Shown: positions 1 to 10,282, counted from the stretch's first letter. The stretch is DNA of 64,000 nucleotides from Limnospira fusiformis SAG 85.79 (GCF_012516315.1 NZ_CP051185.1:5895363-5959362); one strand, 5' to 3'. The notes: a model not told the origin generated them from the sequence alone. Made by a program: numbers and translations.

Positions 1-535
1 CCTCAATTTCCAAATTTCGAGACTCAGCCACAGTGCTGACAAACTGTTGATAACTCGTATCAATCAATTCTTGAAGAATTTGCTGTTCTGGTTCCGTTAA
101 TTCCCGGTCAAAAGCTAAAATATCCTTATAAGGTCCTGATTTTATGACCTTAAAAGAAACGCCAACTTTTTCCAGTAGTCTTTCTAAGTTATTTCCCCGC
201 AAAATTACACCAATACTGCCTGTAATAGTGCCAGGATTAGCCATAATATGTTCAGCCCCCATGCCAATATAAACACCACCAGAGGCAGAAATATTACCAA
301 AACTAGCCACAATTTTGACTTTTTTTCTTAAAGATTTAAGGGCGCTATAAATTTCCTGGGAGTCGCCAACTGTGCCGCCAGGACTATCAATCCTCAGCAG
401 TAGCGCGGGAAATTTCCGTTCTTCAACGGTTTTCAGTGCCTCTAAAACCCGCTTGCGGGTATCACCAGCAATAGCACCACTAATTTCGATGCGAGCAATT
501 TGTTTACGAAAACGAGACTTAAATGGCCAAATCAT
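1..535 (-). CDS. sppA: Signal peptide peptidase SppA, 5' part (runs off left edge)
   Basis: The N-terminal 178 residues of an S49-family membrane-associated serine protease that degrades cleaved signal peptides. The start is the ATG at 535 (MIWPFKSRF). Visible motifs are RIDSPGGTVGDS (about residues 48-59), the nucleophile region GNISASGGVY with the candidate Ser at about 85, and SGPYKD with the candidate catalytic Lys at about 137. A Ser/Lys pair on a single chain is the arrangement of the short Bacillus-type SppA. The stop lies outside the window, so C-terminal length cannot be judged. There is no long hydrophobic anchor in the visible part, so it may be soluble or bound peripherally. It is divergent from the transporter at 900. 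Confidence 0.9.
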   Translation of the reverse strand, partial: MIWPFKSRFRKQIARIEISGAIAGDTRKRVLEALKTVEERKFPALLLRIDSPGGTVGDSQEIYSALKSLRKKVKIVASFGNISASGGVYIGMGAEHIMANPGTITGSIGVILRGNNLERLLEKVGVSFKVIKSGPYKDILAFDRELTEPEQQILQELIDTSYQQFVSTVAESRNLEIE

Positions 536-899
536 GAACTTTTGGGGCTTAATCAAATGGGACGGGTATCGCCGAGACCAGCAAACAGCTAAAATGGGCT
601 AAAGCTAAACACCTCGTATATATCGAGGAGTACAGCCACCTTATTTAAGTATAATCCCACGGGGGGCTGTCTTAGCCGATGTTCTCAGCTAAAGTAGACT
701 TTTTGGCAGTTAACCCCTATCATAGAAACAGTAACTTAACAAAACTACATATAGCAGCGGACAGGGAATCGGGAACACCGGACATCAAAAGGCCACCATC
801 TAGGTTTCATCTTGTGTCTACTGCTATAAATAGCACAACTCACCCCCAACGAAATCGGGTGAGTGCAAACTTCAAAGATTCCTGGGAGAAAACTTGCCA
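536..899. other. Intergenic region with two inverted repeats
   Basis: No convincing gene lies between the divergent sppA and transporter genes. A small palindrome (CCTCG/CGAGG, 609-625) sits just upstream of sppA. A longer imperfect inverted repeat spans 750-828, with arms TATAGCAG and CTGCTATA and partial inner pairing of GACA with TGTC. The second resembles a dispersed, foldable intergenic element or a structured leader. Promoters for both flanking genes should be here, but none is clear enough to place. Confidence 0.5.
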
Positions 900-1946
900 A
901 TGCTAACAAAGCAGACCAACACGGATTTACCCTTGAAACCATTATTGCTGATCGCGCCATTTTTCCTGTGGGGTACGGCAATGGTAGCCATGAAAGGGGT
1001 AATTCCCCACACTACACCCCTATTTATGGCGGGGATGAGATTGGTTCCGGCGGGGGTGTTGGTTCTGTTATTTTGCTTAATCCAAGGAAGACCTCAACCT
1101 AAAACCTGGAAAGCCTGGTTATGGATTGGCTTATTTGCTTTGGTCGATGGCGCTTTATTTCAAGGATTCCTGGCTGAGGGACTGGTGAGAACTAATGCGG
1201 GTTTGGGTTCGGTGATGATTGACACCCAACCTCTGGCGGTAGCCATTCTCTGTCTGTGGCTGTTTAATGAAAGCATCCGCTTTTGGGGATGGTTAGGGTT
1301 GGTCATTGGGGTGATTGGTATTAGTGCCATCGGTTTACCGGATCAGTTGATTTTGGGGTGGTTTAACTTACTACCAGCAGAACAAATGGTCACCTCGCCA
1401 ATATTAGAAAGTGGGGAATGGTTGATGCTATTGGCCGCTTTGTCAATGGCGGTGGGGACGGTTTTAGTCCGGGGAGTGTGTCGCCACTGTGACCCGGTGG
1501 TGGGGACGGGTTGGCACATGATTATTGGCGGTTTGCCTCTATTTATGTTGTCTGGTGGCTGGGAAGCTGACCAATGGGTTAATATTGATGGCGGCGGTTG
1601 GATGGCGATCGCTTATTCGACTATTTTTGGTAGTGCGATCGCTTATGGCTTATTCTTTTATTTCGCTTCTAGTGGTTCCCTAACTAGCCTCAGTTCCCTC
1701 ACTTTCCTAACCCCTATTTTTGCCCTGCTATTTGGTAATCTGTTTTTGGGAGAGGTACTCACTCCTTTACAGTCAATGGGGGTGGGATTAACCTTGGTCA
1801 GTATCTATCTGGTCAATCAGAGAGATATCTTGGCTGATAAGTTCAAATTTGGTCACTCTGCTGCTGAGTCTATCCCCTCAGAAACTACTCAACCTATGGA
1901 GGTATCCCTACCCGTAAAAATCCCGGAGTCCGAACCTAAATTGTAA
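900..1946 (+). CDS. DMT-superfamily (EamA) transporter
   Basis: About 348 residues. It is a polytopic inner-membrane protein of the drug/metabolite transporter superfamily with two EamA repeats, roughly residues 10-145 and 175-305, separated by a loop. Each repeat has about five hydrophobic segments. The sequence WGTAMVAMKGVI near the start and LTPIFALLFGNLFLGE near the end of the second repeat are typical. The C-terminal 35 residues are hydrophilic and variable. ATG 900 is preferred; a TTG six bases upstream is possible, with GGAG at 885-888. Substrate cannot be inferred. It ends 22 bp before treZ, so it may be cotranscribed with the trehalose genes, but an export role for trehalose is only speculation. 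Confidence 0.85.
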   Translation: MLTKQTNTDLPLKPLLLIAPFFLWGTAMVAMKGVIPHTTPLFMAGMRLVPAGVLVLLFCLIQGRPQPKTWKAWLWIGLFALVDGALFQGFLAEGLVRTNAGLGSVMIDTQPLAVAILCLWLFNESIRFWGWLGLVIGVIGISAIGLPDQLILGWFNLLPAEQMVTSPILESGEWLMLLAALSMAVGTVLVRGVCRHCDPVVGTGWHMIIGGLPLFMLSGGWEADQWVNIDGGGWMAIAYSTIFGSAIAYGLFFYFASSGSLTSLSSLTFLTPIFALLFGNLFLGEVLTPLQSMGVGLTLVSIYLVNQRDILADKFKFGHSAAESIPSETTQPMEVSLPVKIPESEPKL

Positions 1947-1968
1947 ACCTGAACTGCGAGCTAAGACT

Positions 1969-3789
1969 ATGAAAGTAGGTGCCAACTATCTAGGAGGCGA
2001 TCGCTGTGAATTTGTCGTCTGGTCCCCCCTTCGAGAAACTGTCAATCTGCAAATCGAGACACCATCACCTCGGCTAGTTCCCATGACTAAGGATTCTCAG
2101 GGATACTGGCGGGTGACCGTTTCTGATGTACCACCAGGGACTCGCTATCGTTATCAACTTGATGGCGATACCATTCGACCTGACCCCGCCTCTCAGTCGC
2201 AACCAGAAGATGTACACGGACCCTCTCAGGTAGTTGATCATCATGGCTTTCATTGGGAAGATAGCAACTGGTCAGGAGTCCCGCTGGCTGATTTAATTAT
2301 CTATGAATTGCACGTTGGCACTTTTACCCCAGAGGGTACTTTTCAAGCTGTTATTTCCCGCATTCCCGAATTATTAGAGTTAGGAATTACCGCCATTGAA
2401 TTAATGCCGGTTTCCCAGTTTCCTGGTAGTCGGAACTGGGGTTATGATGGCGTTTATCCCTACGGTGTTCAGACTTCCTATGGGGGACCAGAAGGATTAA
2501 AAGCTCTCGTTAATGCCTGTCATAAACAGGGAATGGCTGTGGTTTTGGATGTGGTATATAACCACTTCGGACCGGAGGGTAATTATACCCGTGATTTCGG
2601 ACCTTATTTTACTTCTAAATATCAAACACCCTGGGGAAGTGCCATTAACTATGATGATGCGGGTAGTCCGGGGGTGCGGAATTTCGTCTTAGAGAATGTT
2701 CTCTATTGGTTCCGCGATTATCATATTGACGCGCTGCGATTAGATGCAATTCATGCTATTTATGACTTTGGCGCTAAACATATTTTAGAGGAAATGTCCG
2801 ACCGGGTAGCCGCACTATCTGAGGCACAGGGTCGCCAGTTTTACCTAATCGCTGAAAGTGATTTAAATGACGTGAGAATTATTAACCCCAAAAACCTGGG
2901 AGGTTATGGGATTGATGCCCAATGGAGTGATGATTTTCACCATGCTTTGAGAACCTTAATTACCGGAGATTTGACCGGGTATTATAAGGATTTTGGCAAA
3001 TGTGCCGATTTGGCTAAAGCCCTATCCGAGAGTTTTGTCTACTCCTGGGATTATTCCCCTAATCGCGATCGCTATCATGGTAGTTATGCAGGCTCGCGCC
3101 CTCCCTCTCAATTTGTGGTATGCTGTCAAAATCATGACCAAATTGGCAACCGGATGTTAGGAGAAAGGTTGTCTCAACTGGCATCCTTGGAAGCCCTAAA
3201 ATTAGCCGCCGCCACGGTATTGTTATCTCCCTATATTCCTATGTTATTTATGGGCGAAGAGTACGGAGAAACCGCCCCATTTCTGTATTTTATCAGTCAC
3301 AGTGACCCCGATTTAATTGAGGCAGTTCGCCAGGGGAGAAAATCGGAATTTGAGGAGTTTCACGCCGTCGGAGAACCCCCAGATGCCCAAAGTATTGAGA
3401 CCTTTAAGCAATCTATTCTCCATTGGGAAAAACGCAGCCAGGGACACCATAAAACCCTCTTAGGTTTCTATCAAAAACTGATTAGCCTACGCCATGAGAT
3501 TCCCGCTATTAAAAAAGGCGATCGCCAAAGCCAAAAAGTCACCAGCGACGAATCCCAAAAACTAATATCTTCCCATCGGTGGACTGATAACTCTCAAATT
3601 TTGTGTATATTGAACTTTAATACACAACCAGTCACCTACCATTTCCAGAATTCTGGTCAAACTTGGCGCAAAAAGTTAGATTCCTCTGATTCTATATGGA
3701 TGGGTCCAGGTTCTCATCTTCCTGATACCATTAACAATTCCCAGGAAATTACCCTAAACCCCGAAAGTTGTATCCTCTACAACTGTTAA
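1969..3789 (+). CDS. treZ: Malto-oligosyltrehalose trehalohydrolase
   Basis: 606 residues, a normal family length. It hydrolyses the terminal maltosyl-trehalose bond to release free trehalose, the second step of the TreY-TreZ route from glycogen or maltodextrin, in the cytoplasm. An N-terminal CBM48-like beta domain (about 1-95) precedes a GH13 barrel. Visible GH13 motifs are VLDVVYNHFGPEG, LRLDAIHAIY with the nucleophile Asp, LIAESDLND with the acid/base Glu, and QNHDQIGNR. The gene is followed after 40 bp by treY on the same strand, so the two probably form an operon. Trehalose is a known compatible solute in moderately halotolerant and desiccation-tolerant cyanobacteria. Confidence 0.95.
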   Translation: MKVGANYLGGDRCEFVVWSPLRETVNLQIETPSPRLVPMTKDSQGYWRVTVSDVPPGTRYRYQLDGDTIRPDPASQSQPEDVHGPSQVVDHHGFHWEDSNWSGVPLADLIIYELHVGTFTPEGTFQAVISRIPELLELGITAIELMPVSQFPGSRNWGYDGVYPYGVQTSYGGPEGLKALVNACHKQGMAVVLDVVYNHFGPEGNYTRDFGPYFTSKYQTPWGSAINYDDAGSPGVRNFVLENVLYWFRDYHIDALRLDAIHAIYDFGAKHILEEMSDRVAALSEAQGRQFYLIAESDLNDVRIINPKNLGGYGIDAQWSDDFHHALRTLITGDLTGYYKDFGKCADLAKALSESFVYSWDYSPNRDRYHGSYAGSRPPSQFVVCCQNHDQIGNRMLGERLSQLASLEALKLAAATVLLSPYIPMLFMGEEYGETAPFLYFISHSDPDLIEAVRQGRKSEFEEFHAVGEPPDAQSIETFKQSILHWEKRSQGHHKTLLGFYQKLISLRHEIPAIKKGDRQSQKVTSDESQKLISSHRWTDNSQILCILNFNTQPVTYHFQNSGQTWRKKLDSSDSIWMGPGSHLPDTINNSQEITLNPESCILYNC

Positions 3790-3829
3790 ACATCCATTCA
3801 GTCAACTACTACTTCCCTCGACATAAATT

Positions 3830-6640
3830 ATGCGTATTCCTGTTGCTACCTACAGAATCCAATTTAACCCTAATTTTGATTTTGAAGATGCCCAAAAAAT
3901 TGTCCCTTACCTGCAAGAATTAGGCATTTCCGATATCTATGCTTCCCCAATTTTTAAAGCCAGAAGTGGTAGTACCCATGGTTATGATGTCGTTGACCCC
4001 AACCAAATTAACCCCGAATTAGGTTCCCCAGAAACCTTTGATGAGTTAATCGAAGAAATCCAAAAACGCGACATGGGATGGGTTCAAGATATCGTCCCTA
4101 ACCACATGGCTTATGATAGCGAAAATAAGCTATTGATGGATGTGTTAGAACATGGGCCAGATTCCGAATATTTTGATTATTTTGAAATTGATTGGGATCA
4201 AGCTTATGAGAACATCAAAGGACGAGTCCTAGCGCCATTATTAGGAGACTTTTATGGCAACTGTTTAGAAAACGGAGAGTTGAAACTTTCCTATAATGAA
4301 TCCGGGTTAAGTGTCAATTATTACCATCTCAAATTCCCCCTCAGAATTGAATCCTATGCTACCCTCATCAGCTATAAAATTAACACCCTTTCCCAAACCC
4401 TAGGAAACCGTCACCCTGATGTAATTAAATTGTTGGGGGTTCTGTATATCCTCAAAAATATTCCCTCCGAAACCTCTAGCCAGCAGCGACGAGACCAGGC
4501 GGAATTTGTCAAAAAACTGCTGTGGGAAATTTATCAAGATAATCCAGAGATTCAGAAATTCATTGACGAAAATCTTGATTTCTTTAATGGGGATACCGGG
4601 AAAAGGGAGAGTTTTAATCTCTTGGATAACCTGTTATCTGATCAATTTTTCCGCCTGTCATTTTGGAAGGTCGGCGCAGAAGAATTAAACTATCGCCGCT
4701 TTTTTACCGTTAATGAATTGATTTGTGTTAGGGTCGAAGATTATAAGGTTTTTCAACGCACCCATGATTTAATTGGTGAGTTTGTCAAGTCCGGTAAATT
4801 TACCGGATTAAGAATTGACCATATTGATGGACTTTATAACCCAGTTCAATATCTGCGGTGGCTGCGGGAAAAAACCGGAGAGATTTATATTGTCGTTGAA
4901 AAAATCCTGGAATTAGAGGAAAAATTACCCGCTAACTGGCCGATTCAGGGAACCAGTGGTTATGAGTTTTTGAATTATGTCAATGGCTTATTTTGCCAGA
5001 GTAAAAATCAGGAAAGGTTTAATCAAATCTATGCCCAAATGACCGGACTTGCCAGAGATTATAATGATTTATTGGTCGCGAAAAAACGGCTAATTGCTGA
5101 TAAGAATTTGGCGGGAGATGCTGATAATTTGGCACAGTTACTCAAGCGGGTTTGTGGTGATTATCGCTACGGACGAGATTTCACTTTAGTAGGTCTAAAA
5201 ACTGCGATTATGGAGTTTTTGGTCAGGTTTCCGGTCTATCGGACTTATATTAATCAGGAAGGTGTGGGAGACGATGACCGCGCCTATGTGCAACAGGCGA
5301 TTCGGGAAGCTAAGGGGAAATTGCCGGAACTTTTGAATGAGCTTAATTTGATGGAAAAGTTCCTGTTTCTTGATTATGATGAGTTTTTGAGTGAGGAAAA
5401 TCAACAGTTGTGGCTGCGTTTTGTGATGAAATTGCAGCAGTTTTCCGGTCCGTTAACGGCTAAGGGAATTGAAGATACTCTGTTTTATGTTTATTACCGA
5501 TTTTTGGCGTTAAATGAGGTGGGAGGTGCGCCTAATCATTTCGGTATTTCTCTGGAAGAATTCCACCAGTTTAATCAGCAACGTCTGGACAGTTGGCCCC
5601 ATGCCATGAATGCGACGGCTACCCATGACACCAAGCGAGGGGAAGATGTCCGATCGCGTTTAAATGTGATTTCAGAAATACCTGATCAGTGGGAAGAAAG
5701 GGTGAAGGTTTGGTCACAGTTGAACCTTGTTCATAAAACCAAAATTGATAGCAAGATAATTCCCGATCGCAATGATGAATATTTCCTCTATCAGACTTTG
5801 GTCGGTTCTTTCCCCTTCCTAGAAGAAGAATATCCTGAGTATATCCAACGGATTAAAGATTATGTCGTTAAAGCAGTCCGGGAAGCTAAAGTACATACGG
5901 CTTGGTTACGACCAGATACTGATTATGAAAATGGCTTTGTGAATTTTGTCGAGCAAATCCTGGATTTCTCGGAGGATAATAAATTTTGGCAGGAGTTCCG
6001 ACCCTTCCAAGAAAAAGTCGCTTTTTATGGGGTGTTTAATTCCCTGTCTCAGACTCTACTCAAGTTAATCAGTCCTGGACTACCCGATATTTATCAGGGG
6101 ACAGAATTATGGGATTTAAGTTTAGTTGATCCAGACAACCGTCGTCCGGTCGATTTTGATGGTCGCCTGTCCTATCTCCAGGAAATTAAGCGACGATCGC
6201 GCACCGGAATGGAGAATTTAATTGATGATTTAATGGCGACTTGGGAAGATGGTCGTTTAAAGTTGTTTTTAATTGCGCGGGTTTTACAAGCCAGACAGGA
6301 ATATCTGGAGGTATTCCAACAGGGAGACTATCAACCTGTAGCCGTAACTGGTAAATATAGCGATCGCATTATAGCTTTAGCGCGCAGTCATGGTAAACAG
6401 ACAGCGATCGCCATTGTACCGAGGTTTTTGACCGATGTTATAGAACCCCCTCAATTTCCCCTAGGTGATATTTGGGGAGATACCGCTATAATTGTTCCAG
6501 AAGGTAGTGGGTCTAATTGGCATGAAGCGATCGTCAATCATGACATAGCCGCCAGTCCCAACATTCTCGTAAGTCAAATTCTCCAGTATTTCCCCGTCGG
6601 TTTACTGATTAATGAATCAGTCCCCATTTCCGACAAATAA
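3830..6640 (+). CDS. treY: Maltooligosyl trehalose synthase
   Basis: 936 residues. It is an intramolecular transglucosidase that turns the reducing-end alpha-1,4 bond of maltodextrins into an alpha,alpha-1,1 bond, giving the substrate of TreZ. GH13 family 26 signatures are visible: YRIQFNPNFDFEDA at the start, VQDIVPNHMAYDSENK, LRIDHIDGLYNP with the nucleophile Asp, VEKILE with the acid Glu, and ATATHDTKRGEDVR near residue 600. The last quarter carries LPDIYQGTELWDLSLVDPDN. The order treZ-treY with a short gap suggests cotranscription. Its stop lies only 4 bp from the stop of the convergent radC gene, leaving no room for a terminator between them. Confidence 0.95.
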   Translation: MRIPVATYRIQFNPNFDFEDAQKIVPYLQELGISDIYASPIFKARSGSTHGYDVVDPNQINPELGSPETFDELIEEIQKRDMGWVQDIVPNHMAYDSENKLLMDVLEHGPDSEYFDYFEIDWDQAYENIKGRVLAPLLGDFYGNCLENGELKLSYNESGLSVNYYHLKFPLRIESYATLISYKINTLSQTLGNRHPDVIKLLGVLYILKNIPSETSSQQRRDQAEFVKKLLWEIYQDNPEIQKFIDENLDFFNGDTGKRESFNLLDNLLSDQFFRLSFWKVGAEELNYRRFFTVNELICVRVEDYKVFQRTHDLIGEFVKSGKFTGLRIDHIDGLYNPVQYLRWLREKTGEIYIVVEKILELEEKLPANWPIQGTSGYEFLNYVNGLFCQSKNQERFNQIYAQMTGLARDYNDLLVAKKRLIADKNLAGDADNLAQLLKRVCGDYRYGRDFTLVGLKTAIMEFLVRFPVYRTYINQEGVGDDDRAYVQQAIREAKGKLPELLNELNLMEKFLFLDYDEFLSEENQQLWLRFVMKLQQFSGPLTAKGIEDTLFYVYYRFLALNEVGGAPNHFGISLEEFHQFNQQRLDSWPHAMNATATHDTKRGEDVRSRLNVISEIPDQWEERVKVWSQLNLVHKTKIDSKIIPDRNDEYFLYQTLVGSFPFLEEEYPEYIQRIKDYVVKAVREAKVHTAWLRPDTDYENGFVNFVEQILDFSEDNKFWQEFRPFQEKVAFYGVFNSLSQTLLKLISPGLPDIYQGTELWDLSLVDPDNRRPVDFDGRLSYLQEIKRRSRTGMENLIDDLMATWEDGRLKLFLIARVLQARQEYLEVFQQGDYQPVAVTGKYSDRIIALARSHGKQTAIAIVPRFLTDVIEPPQFPLGDIWGDTAIIVPEGSGSNWHEAIVNHDIAASPNILVSQILQYFPVGLLINESVPISDK

Positions 6641-6644
6641 TTCC

Positions 6645-7376
6645 CTAGTCTCCTTGGGGGTATTCTTCCCATAACTTTGTCTTTTGGCGAATACTCCCAT
6701 AATTACCATTCCCCAAAATCAGGTGGTCGAGGATAGGTAAAGACAATAATTGACCCCCTTCCAGAAGTAGGCGGGTCAACTCAAGATCTTGATAACTAGG
6801 TTCAACATTTCCTGAAGGGTGATTATGAGCAATAATCAGACGGGTGGCATTGTGTTTGAGTACCTCCCGGAAAATGTCACGGGGATGAGCCAGGGTTTCT
6901 GTAGCCGTTCCTATGGTCAACAGCTTAGTTCCCAATAGGCGGTTTTTCACATCCATTAACAAGATAGCAAATCTTTCTTGTGTCTGCCACATCAAATTAT
7001 GGCTGAGAGCATTAGCAGCCACCAGGGGACTGTCAATGACCGTCAATTCCGGGGGTTTAGATAGAAAGACTCGCTTTCCCAATTCGATCGCAGCTAGGAT
7101 AGTGGTAGCCTTAGCCGGACCTACTCCGTCAATTTTAGTAAGTTCCGCGACGCTGATATTTGGCATCACCGAGAGGGGATCTTTCTGATACTGGCTGAGT
7201 TCCTTTAATATGTATTGTCCGAGACCAACCGACGAGAGTTTCCCTTTTCCCTGACCTGTTCCCAGCAAAATGGCTATTAATTCTGCGGTAGAGAGGCTTT
7301 GGGGTCCCAAAGCCATTAATCTTTCACGGGGTCTCTCACTCGTAGGGATATCCGCAACTCTGAGGCTGTAGGTCAT
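6645..7376 (-). CDS. radC: RadC family JAB-domain protein (UPF0758)
   Basis: 243 residues. An N-terminal helix-hairpin-helix-like part ([20 protein letters not shown], about residues 92-111) is followed by an MPN/JAB domain. The metal-site signature [15 protein letters not shown] (about 184-198) fits the JAMM pattern HxH...SxxD. Despite the historical name, a direct DNA-repair role has not been established for this family, so the biochemical function is unknown. It starts at ATG 7376 ([20 protein letters not shown], a typical family start) and is transcribed convergently to treY. Confidence 0.9.
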   Translation of the reverse strand: MTYSLRVADIPTSERPRERLMALGPQSLSTAELIAILLGTGQGKGKLSSVGLGQYILKELSQYQKDPLSVMPNISVAELTKIDGVGPAKATTILAAIELGKRVFLSKPPELTVIDSPLVAANALSHNLMWQTQERFAILLMDVKNRLLGTKLLTIGTATETLAHPRDIFREVLKHNATRLIIAHNHPSGNVEPSYQDLELTRLLLEGGQLLSLPILDHLILGNGNYGSIRQKTKLWEEYPQGD

Positions 7377-7447
7377 GCCATAATTTACACTCGTAAGTTA
7401 GATGAAGCATTCCCCGATTGTAGCCCACAAATGACCAGTTAATTCCG

Positions 7448-7483
7448 AAATAAAAATAAAATTCCCCCGAATAGGGGGAATTG
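7448..7483 (-). terminator. Rho-independent terminator of the RTX gene
   Basis: On the minus strand a perfect stem ATTCCCCC/GGGGGAAT with a 4-nt loop is followed by a T-rich run (TTTTATTTTTATTT). It lies about 100 bp downstream of the stop of the RTX gene. The stem is symmetrical but the T-tract is only on the minus strand. Confidence 0.75.
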
Positions 7484-7582
7484 ATTTAGGTCTTGCCTTT
7501 TTCAGGGATAGAAGCGATCGCTTTTGGTTTTTGGTAGCTTACGCCACCCCCAATCGCCTATCGCTCCTCAACCCCTATGTCA

Positions 7583-9778
7583 CTAAATAATCAGAATGTC
7601 ACTGGTGGTAATAACCGGGAAGGTTCCATCCGGCAGTGGATTGAACCGAATAATAGGATTCGCTCCTTCTGGTGTGATTCCTCCTGCTATATTGCTGTCA
7701 TCGTACCAGAGTACACCAAACTCTCGTTCATAAATTAGCGCTGGAGTATTAATTGCCTCCATCTGTGCAGCATTAAGGGTATCCCGCCAACCTCCTTCTT
7801 CCAAGTTAACGAACTGGTTCTGTCCAAGTTGATTGCCAGGTACTCCCGGAACCAGAGCAAAGCCAAAGCCACCAACGCTAGGGTCTCTGAAAAACACCAG
7901 TCGGTCATTACCACTGTGATTAAAGTCGGTAATAAAGTCCATATCCGCAAAAACGTCCTCAGATTCAGGATCAGGTATCACCGACCCACGGAACTGATAG
8001 ACGAAGTGGTCGTCACCCTCACCACCAGTTAAGATGTTTTGACGGGCGTTTGGACTGTTGCCACCGTAGAGGGTATCATTTCCAGGTCCACCATCAAGTA
8101 TATCATTACCTTCACCACCGACGAGGAAGTCATTACCACCGCCACCGAGGAGAGTATTATTGCCAGCGCCACCGAAGAGGAGGTCATTACCTGATCCGGT
8201 GATAATCAGGTCATTGCCCCTACTACCCTCAATGGTATTGTTACCGTGAAGGTTGGTGATATCTACGCCCTGAAGAGTTTCGCCCTCAACAACGTCATCT
8301 TCGCCGATAACCAAAGCTGCCGTGATACTGTCATCACCCAGCATATTGGCAGTATCAGTCAACAGGATGTCATTGGTAGTTCCCAATACAATGGTATCGT
8401 TACCAGAGCCACCAGCGATAACGTTAGTGATAGTATCGTCACCAACAGGCAACTCCTCTTCACCTACATCAGTATCCTCACGGGCAGGATTTACGGCGTA
8501 AATTAAGTCATTACCAGCCCCACCAAACAGGCTAACGGTAATCTCTTGGGGAATAGTATTGGTGTTAAACCACTGGCGACCGTCCAGGGTGTTGTTGCCA
8601 CTGCCACCGTCCATCAAACTGAAGAGTTGCCCCACCAGGCTATCATCGCCTTCACCACCAAATAGGGAGTCACCCAAAAATGCAGATACTAAGGTATCGT
8701 TACCAAGACCACCATCTAGGACGCTACCTCCCGCAAAACCTGGTCGGGAACTAGGAATACCCTGGGTGGTTGGTTGGTCTGAGGGGTTAGTGGATAGGAA
8801 GTCATCTCCGTCGCCGCCCAATAGGGTATCCTGAGCGGCAAAACTCATAATCGTATCGTTACCAGCACCACCAACTAGGGAGTTCTGGCCTTCTCCGAAT
8901 CTGCCGATGGGACCCATAATTGAATCGTCACCAGCACCACCCATCATGGTTACTTGGGTGACACCAACCAAGGCGGGCCTAGTATCAAAGGGGGCAAAAC
9001 TCTGGGTCAGAGGATCAAAATCGGATGGGCCAATACCAGTAACCCGTTCATATGCCCTAGGGTCTTGAATTCTGAAGATGTTTGCAGCTACTAGGGTGTC
9101 GTTACCTTGATCCCCAGAAAGGTACGAGCCGCTGCCAACTCCCACAATGAAGTCGTTATCTTGACCACCATAGAGACTATCTCCGGTGTTGATCCCAACA
9201 ATCGTGTCATTGCCAATGTTGCCGTTAACCCAGTTGTTACCTTGGTTAGCACCACCAACAGCAGGGGGAACCGCTAGACCAACATTGCTCTGACCAGAGG
9301 CATTGTAGAAACCGATTCGGTCATCTCCTTTACCCCCGTAGATGGTGTCATTACCCTGCAAACCACCTAATATCGTGTCGTCATCCTGATTCCCAAACAT
9401 GAGGTTGCCGCCAGCGACTGCAACTAGCAAGTCTCTTCCGGCTCCTCCATACAGGGTTGCTGGTAGTTCAGCGACGATGGTATCGCGACCGTCTCCACCC
9501 ACTAAAGCCACCCCAGCAGCACGACCTAACAGAGAGTCATTACCAGGGCCACCAAATAGGGTATCACCGGGGCCACGAGCTACCAGGACATCATTTCCAC
9601 TAACGTCACTGCCAACTAGGCTATCTCCATAAACCAGACTACCTCCCAGGGTTGAGGTGAAAATGGTGTCGTTTCCTCCAAGACCCAGGATTGTGTCTGG
9701 TCTAGGGGCAAAAGGTGCGTCCTGATTATATTGATCAGGTCCGCTAGTTAAAAAGGTTGGACCTCTTCCAGATGTCAT
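7583..9778 (-). CDS. RTX-type calcium-binding repeat protein (hemolysin-type)
   Basis: 731 residues made mostly of glycine/aspartate nonapeptide repeats of the type GGxGNDTL, from about residue 30 to 590; examples are GGAGNDTIMS, GGDGDDFLS and GGEGNDILDG. These form calcium-bound parallel beta-rolls and normally mark proteins exported by type I secretion through a C-terminal uncleaved signal. No enzymatic domain is visible: the first 25 residues are short and the last 130 residues (FITDFNHSGNDRLVFF onwards) resemble the C-terminal module of other cyanobacterial RTX proteins. No Sec signal peptide and no type I transporter genes are nearby. A good ribosome-binding site (GGAGTG) precedes ATG 9778. 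It could be a surface or adhesion protein. Confidence 0.85.
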   Translation of the reverse strand: MTSGRGPTFLTSGPDQYNQDAPFAPRPDTILGLGGNDTIFTSTLGGSLVYGDSLVGSDVSGNDVLVARGPGDTLFGGPGNDSLLGRAAGVALVGGDGRDTIVAELPATLYGGAGRDLLVAVAGGNLMFGNQDDDTILGGLQGNDTIYGGKGDDRIGFYNASGQSNVGLAVPPAVGGANQGNNWVNGNIGNDTIVGINTGDSLYGGQDNDFIVGVGSGSYLSGDQGNDTLVAANIFRIQDPRAYERVTGIGPSDFDPLTQSFAPFDTRPALVGVTQVTMMGGAGDDSIMGPIGRFGEGQNSLVGGAGNDTIMSFAAQDTLLGGDGDDFLSTNPSDQPTTQGIPSSRPGFAGGSVLDGGLGNDTLVSAFLGDSLFGGEGDDSLVGQLFSLMDGGSGNNTLDGRQWFNTNTIPQEITVSLFGGAGNDLIYAVNPAREDTDVGEEELPVGDDTITNVIAGGSGNDTIVLGTTNDILLTDTANMLGDDSITAALVIGEDDVVEGETLQGVDITNLHGNNTIEGSRGNDLIITGSGNDLLFGGAGNNTLLGGGGNDFLVGGEGNDILDGGPGNDTLYGGNSPNARQNILTGGEGDDHFVYQFRGSVIPDPESEDVFADMDFITDFNHSGNDRLVFFRDPSVGGFGFALVPGVPGNQLGQNQFVNLEEGGWRDTLNAAQMEAINTPALIYEREFGVLWYDDSNIAGGITPEGANPIIRFNPLPDGTFPVITTSDILII

Positions 9779-10282
9779 TTTGTTTCACTCCTCCGCAATG
9801 ATGTTTTTTGATCCGTTGGGACTACAGACACTGCCTGAAACACCAGAGATTGTTCCGCAGTAGTTTAACCTTTTTACCGTCAGCAAGTCTAGTCCCTTCC
9901 CCACTGTTCTGTCTACAATGTCTGTAGTGTGGTTAGGATTGCTTGGGTGTATTATGATTGGTTCTTGGGGCAATTTCTCCAGAAATGTCTGGTAATCATT
10001 ACTCTTAAAGATTATCTTGGGTACTCTTGCTGTTGGGACGAAATATATCCCTACTATGTTCCTGCCCACTCCTTATTTCAGCCAGTTTCAGCCCAAAAGG
10101 GTCTTATAAGCACGCTGATAAGATTTCGCTCAGATATGATTTATGCCCGGGAACTCCTCCTTTTTTCGTCTAGTCAAAGGTCTATTTGATGGGAATTATA
10201 TGTTATTTCTGACCACTAACTTTGCTGTAGCAAAATTAGATAATCTGGGGTCAAAGTTTCGGGTTAGGGAAACCTCGATCGC
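9779..10282. other. Gene-free spacer upstream of the RTX gene
   Basis: About 500 bp between the start of the RTX gene and the stop of the glycosyltransferase gene, both on the minus strand. Short open frames exist on both strands but have no recognisable protein character. The region should hold the RTX promoter and the glycosyltransferase terminator. I see no clear hairpin with a T-tract and no repeat. Confidence 0.45.

Noticed and set aside
9785..10189. Overlapping open frames on both strands in the spacer upstream of the RTX gene
   Set aside because: No domain, no ribosome-binding site, and mutual overlap on opposite strands; treated as spacer.
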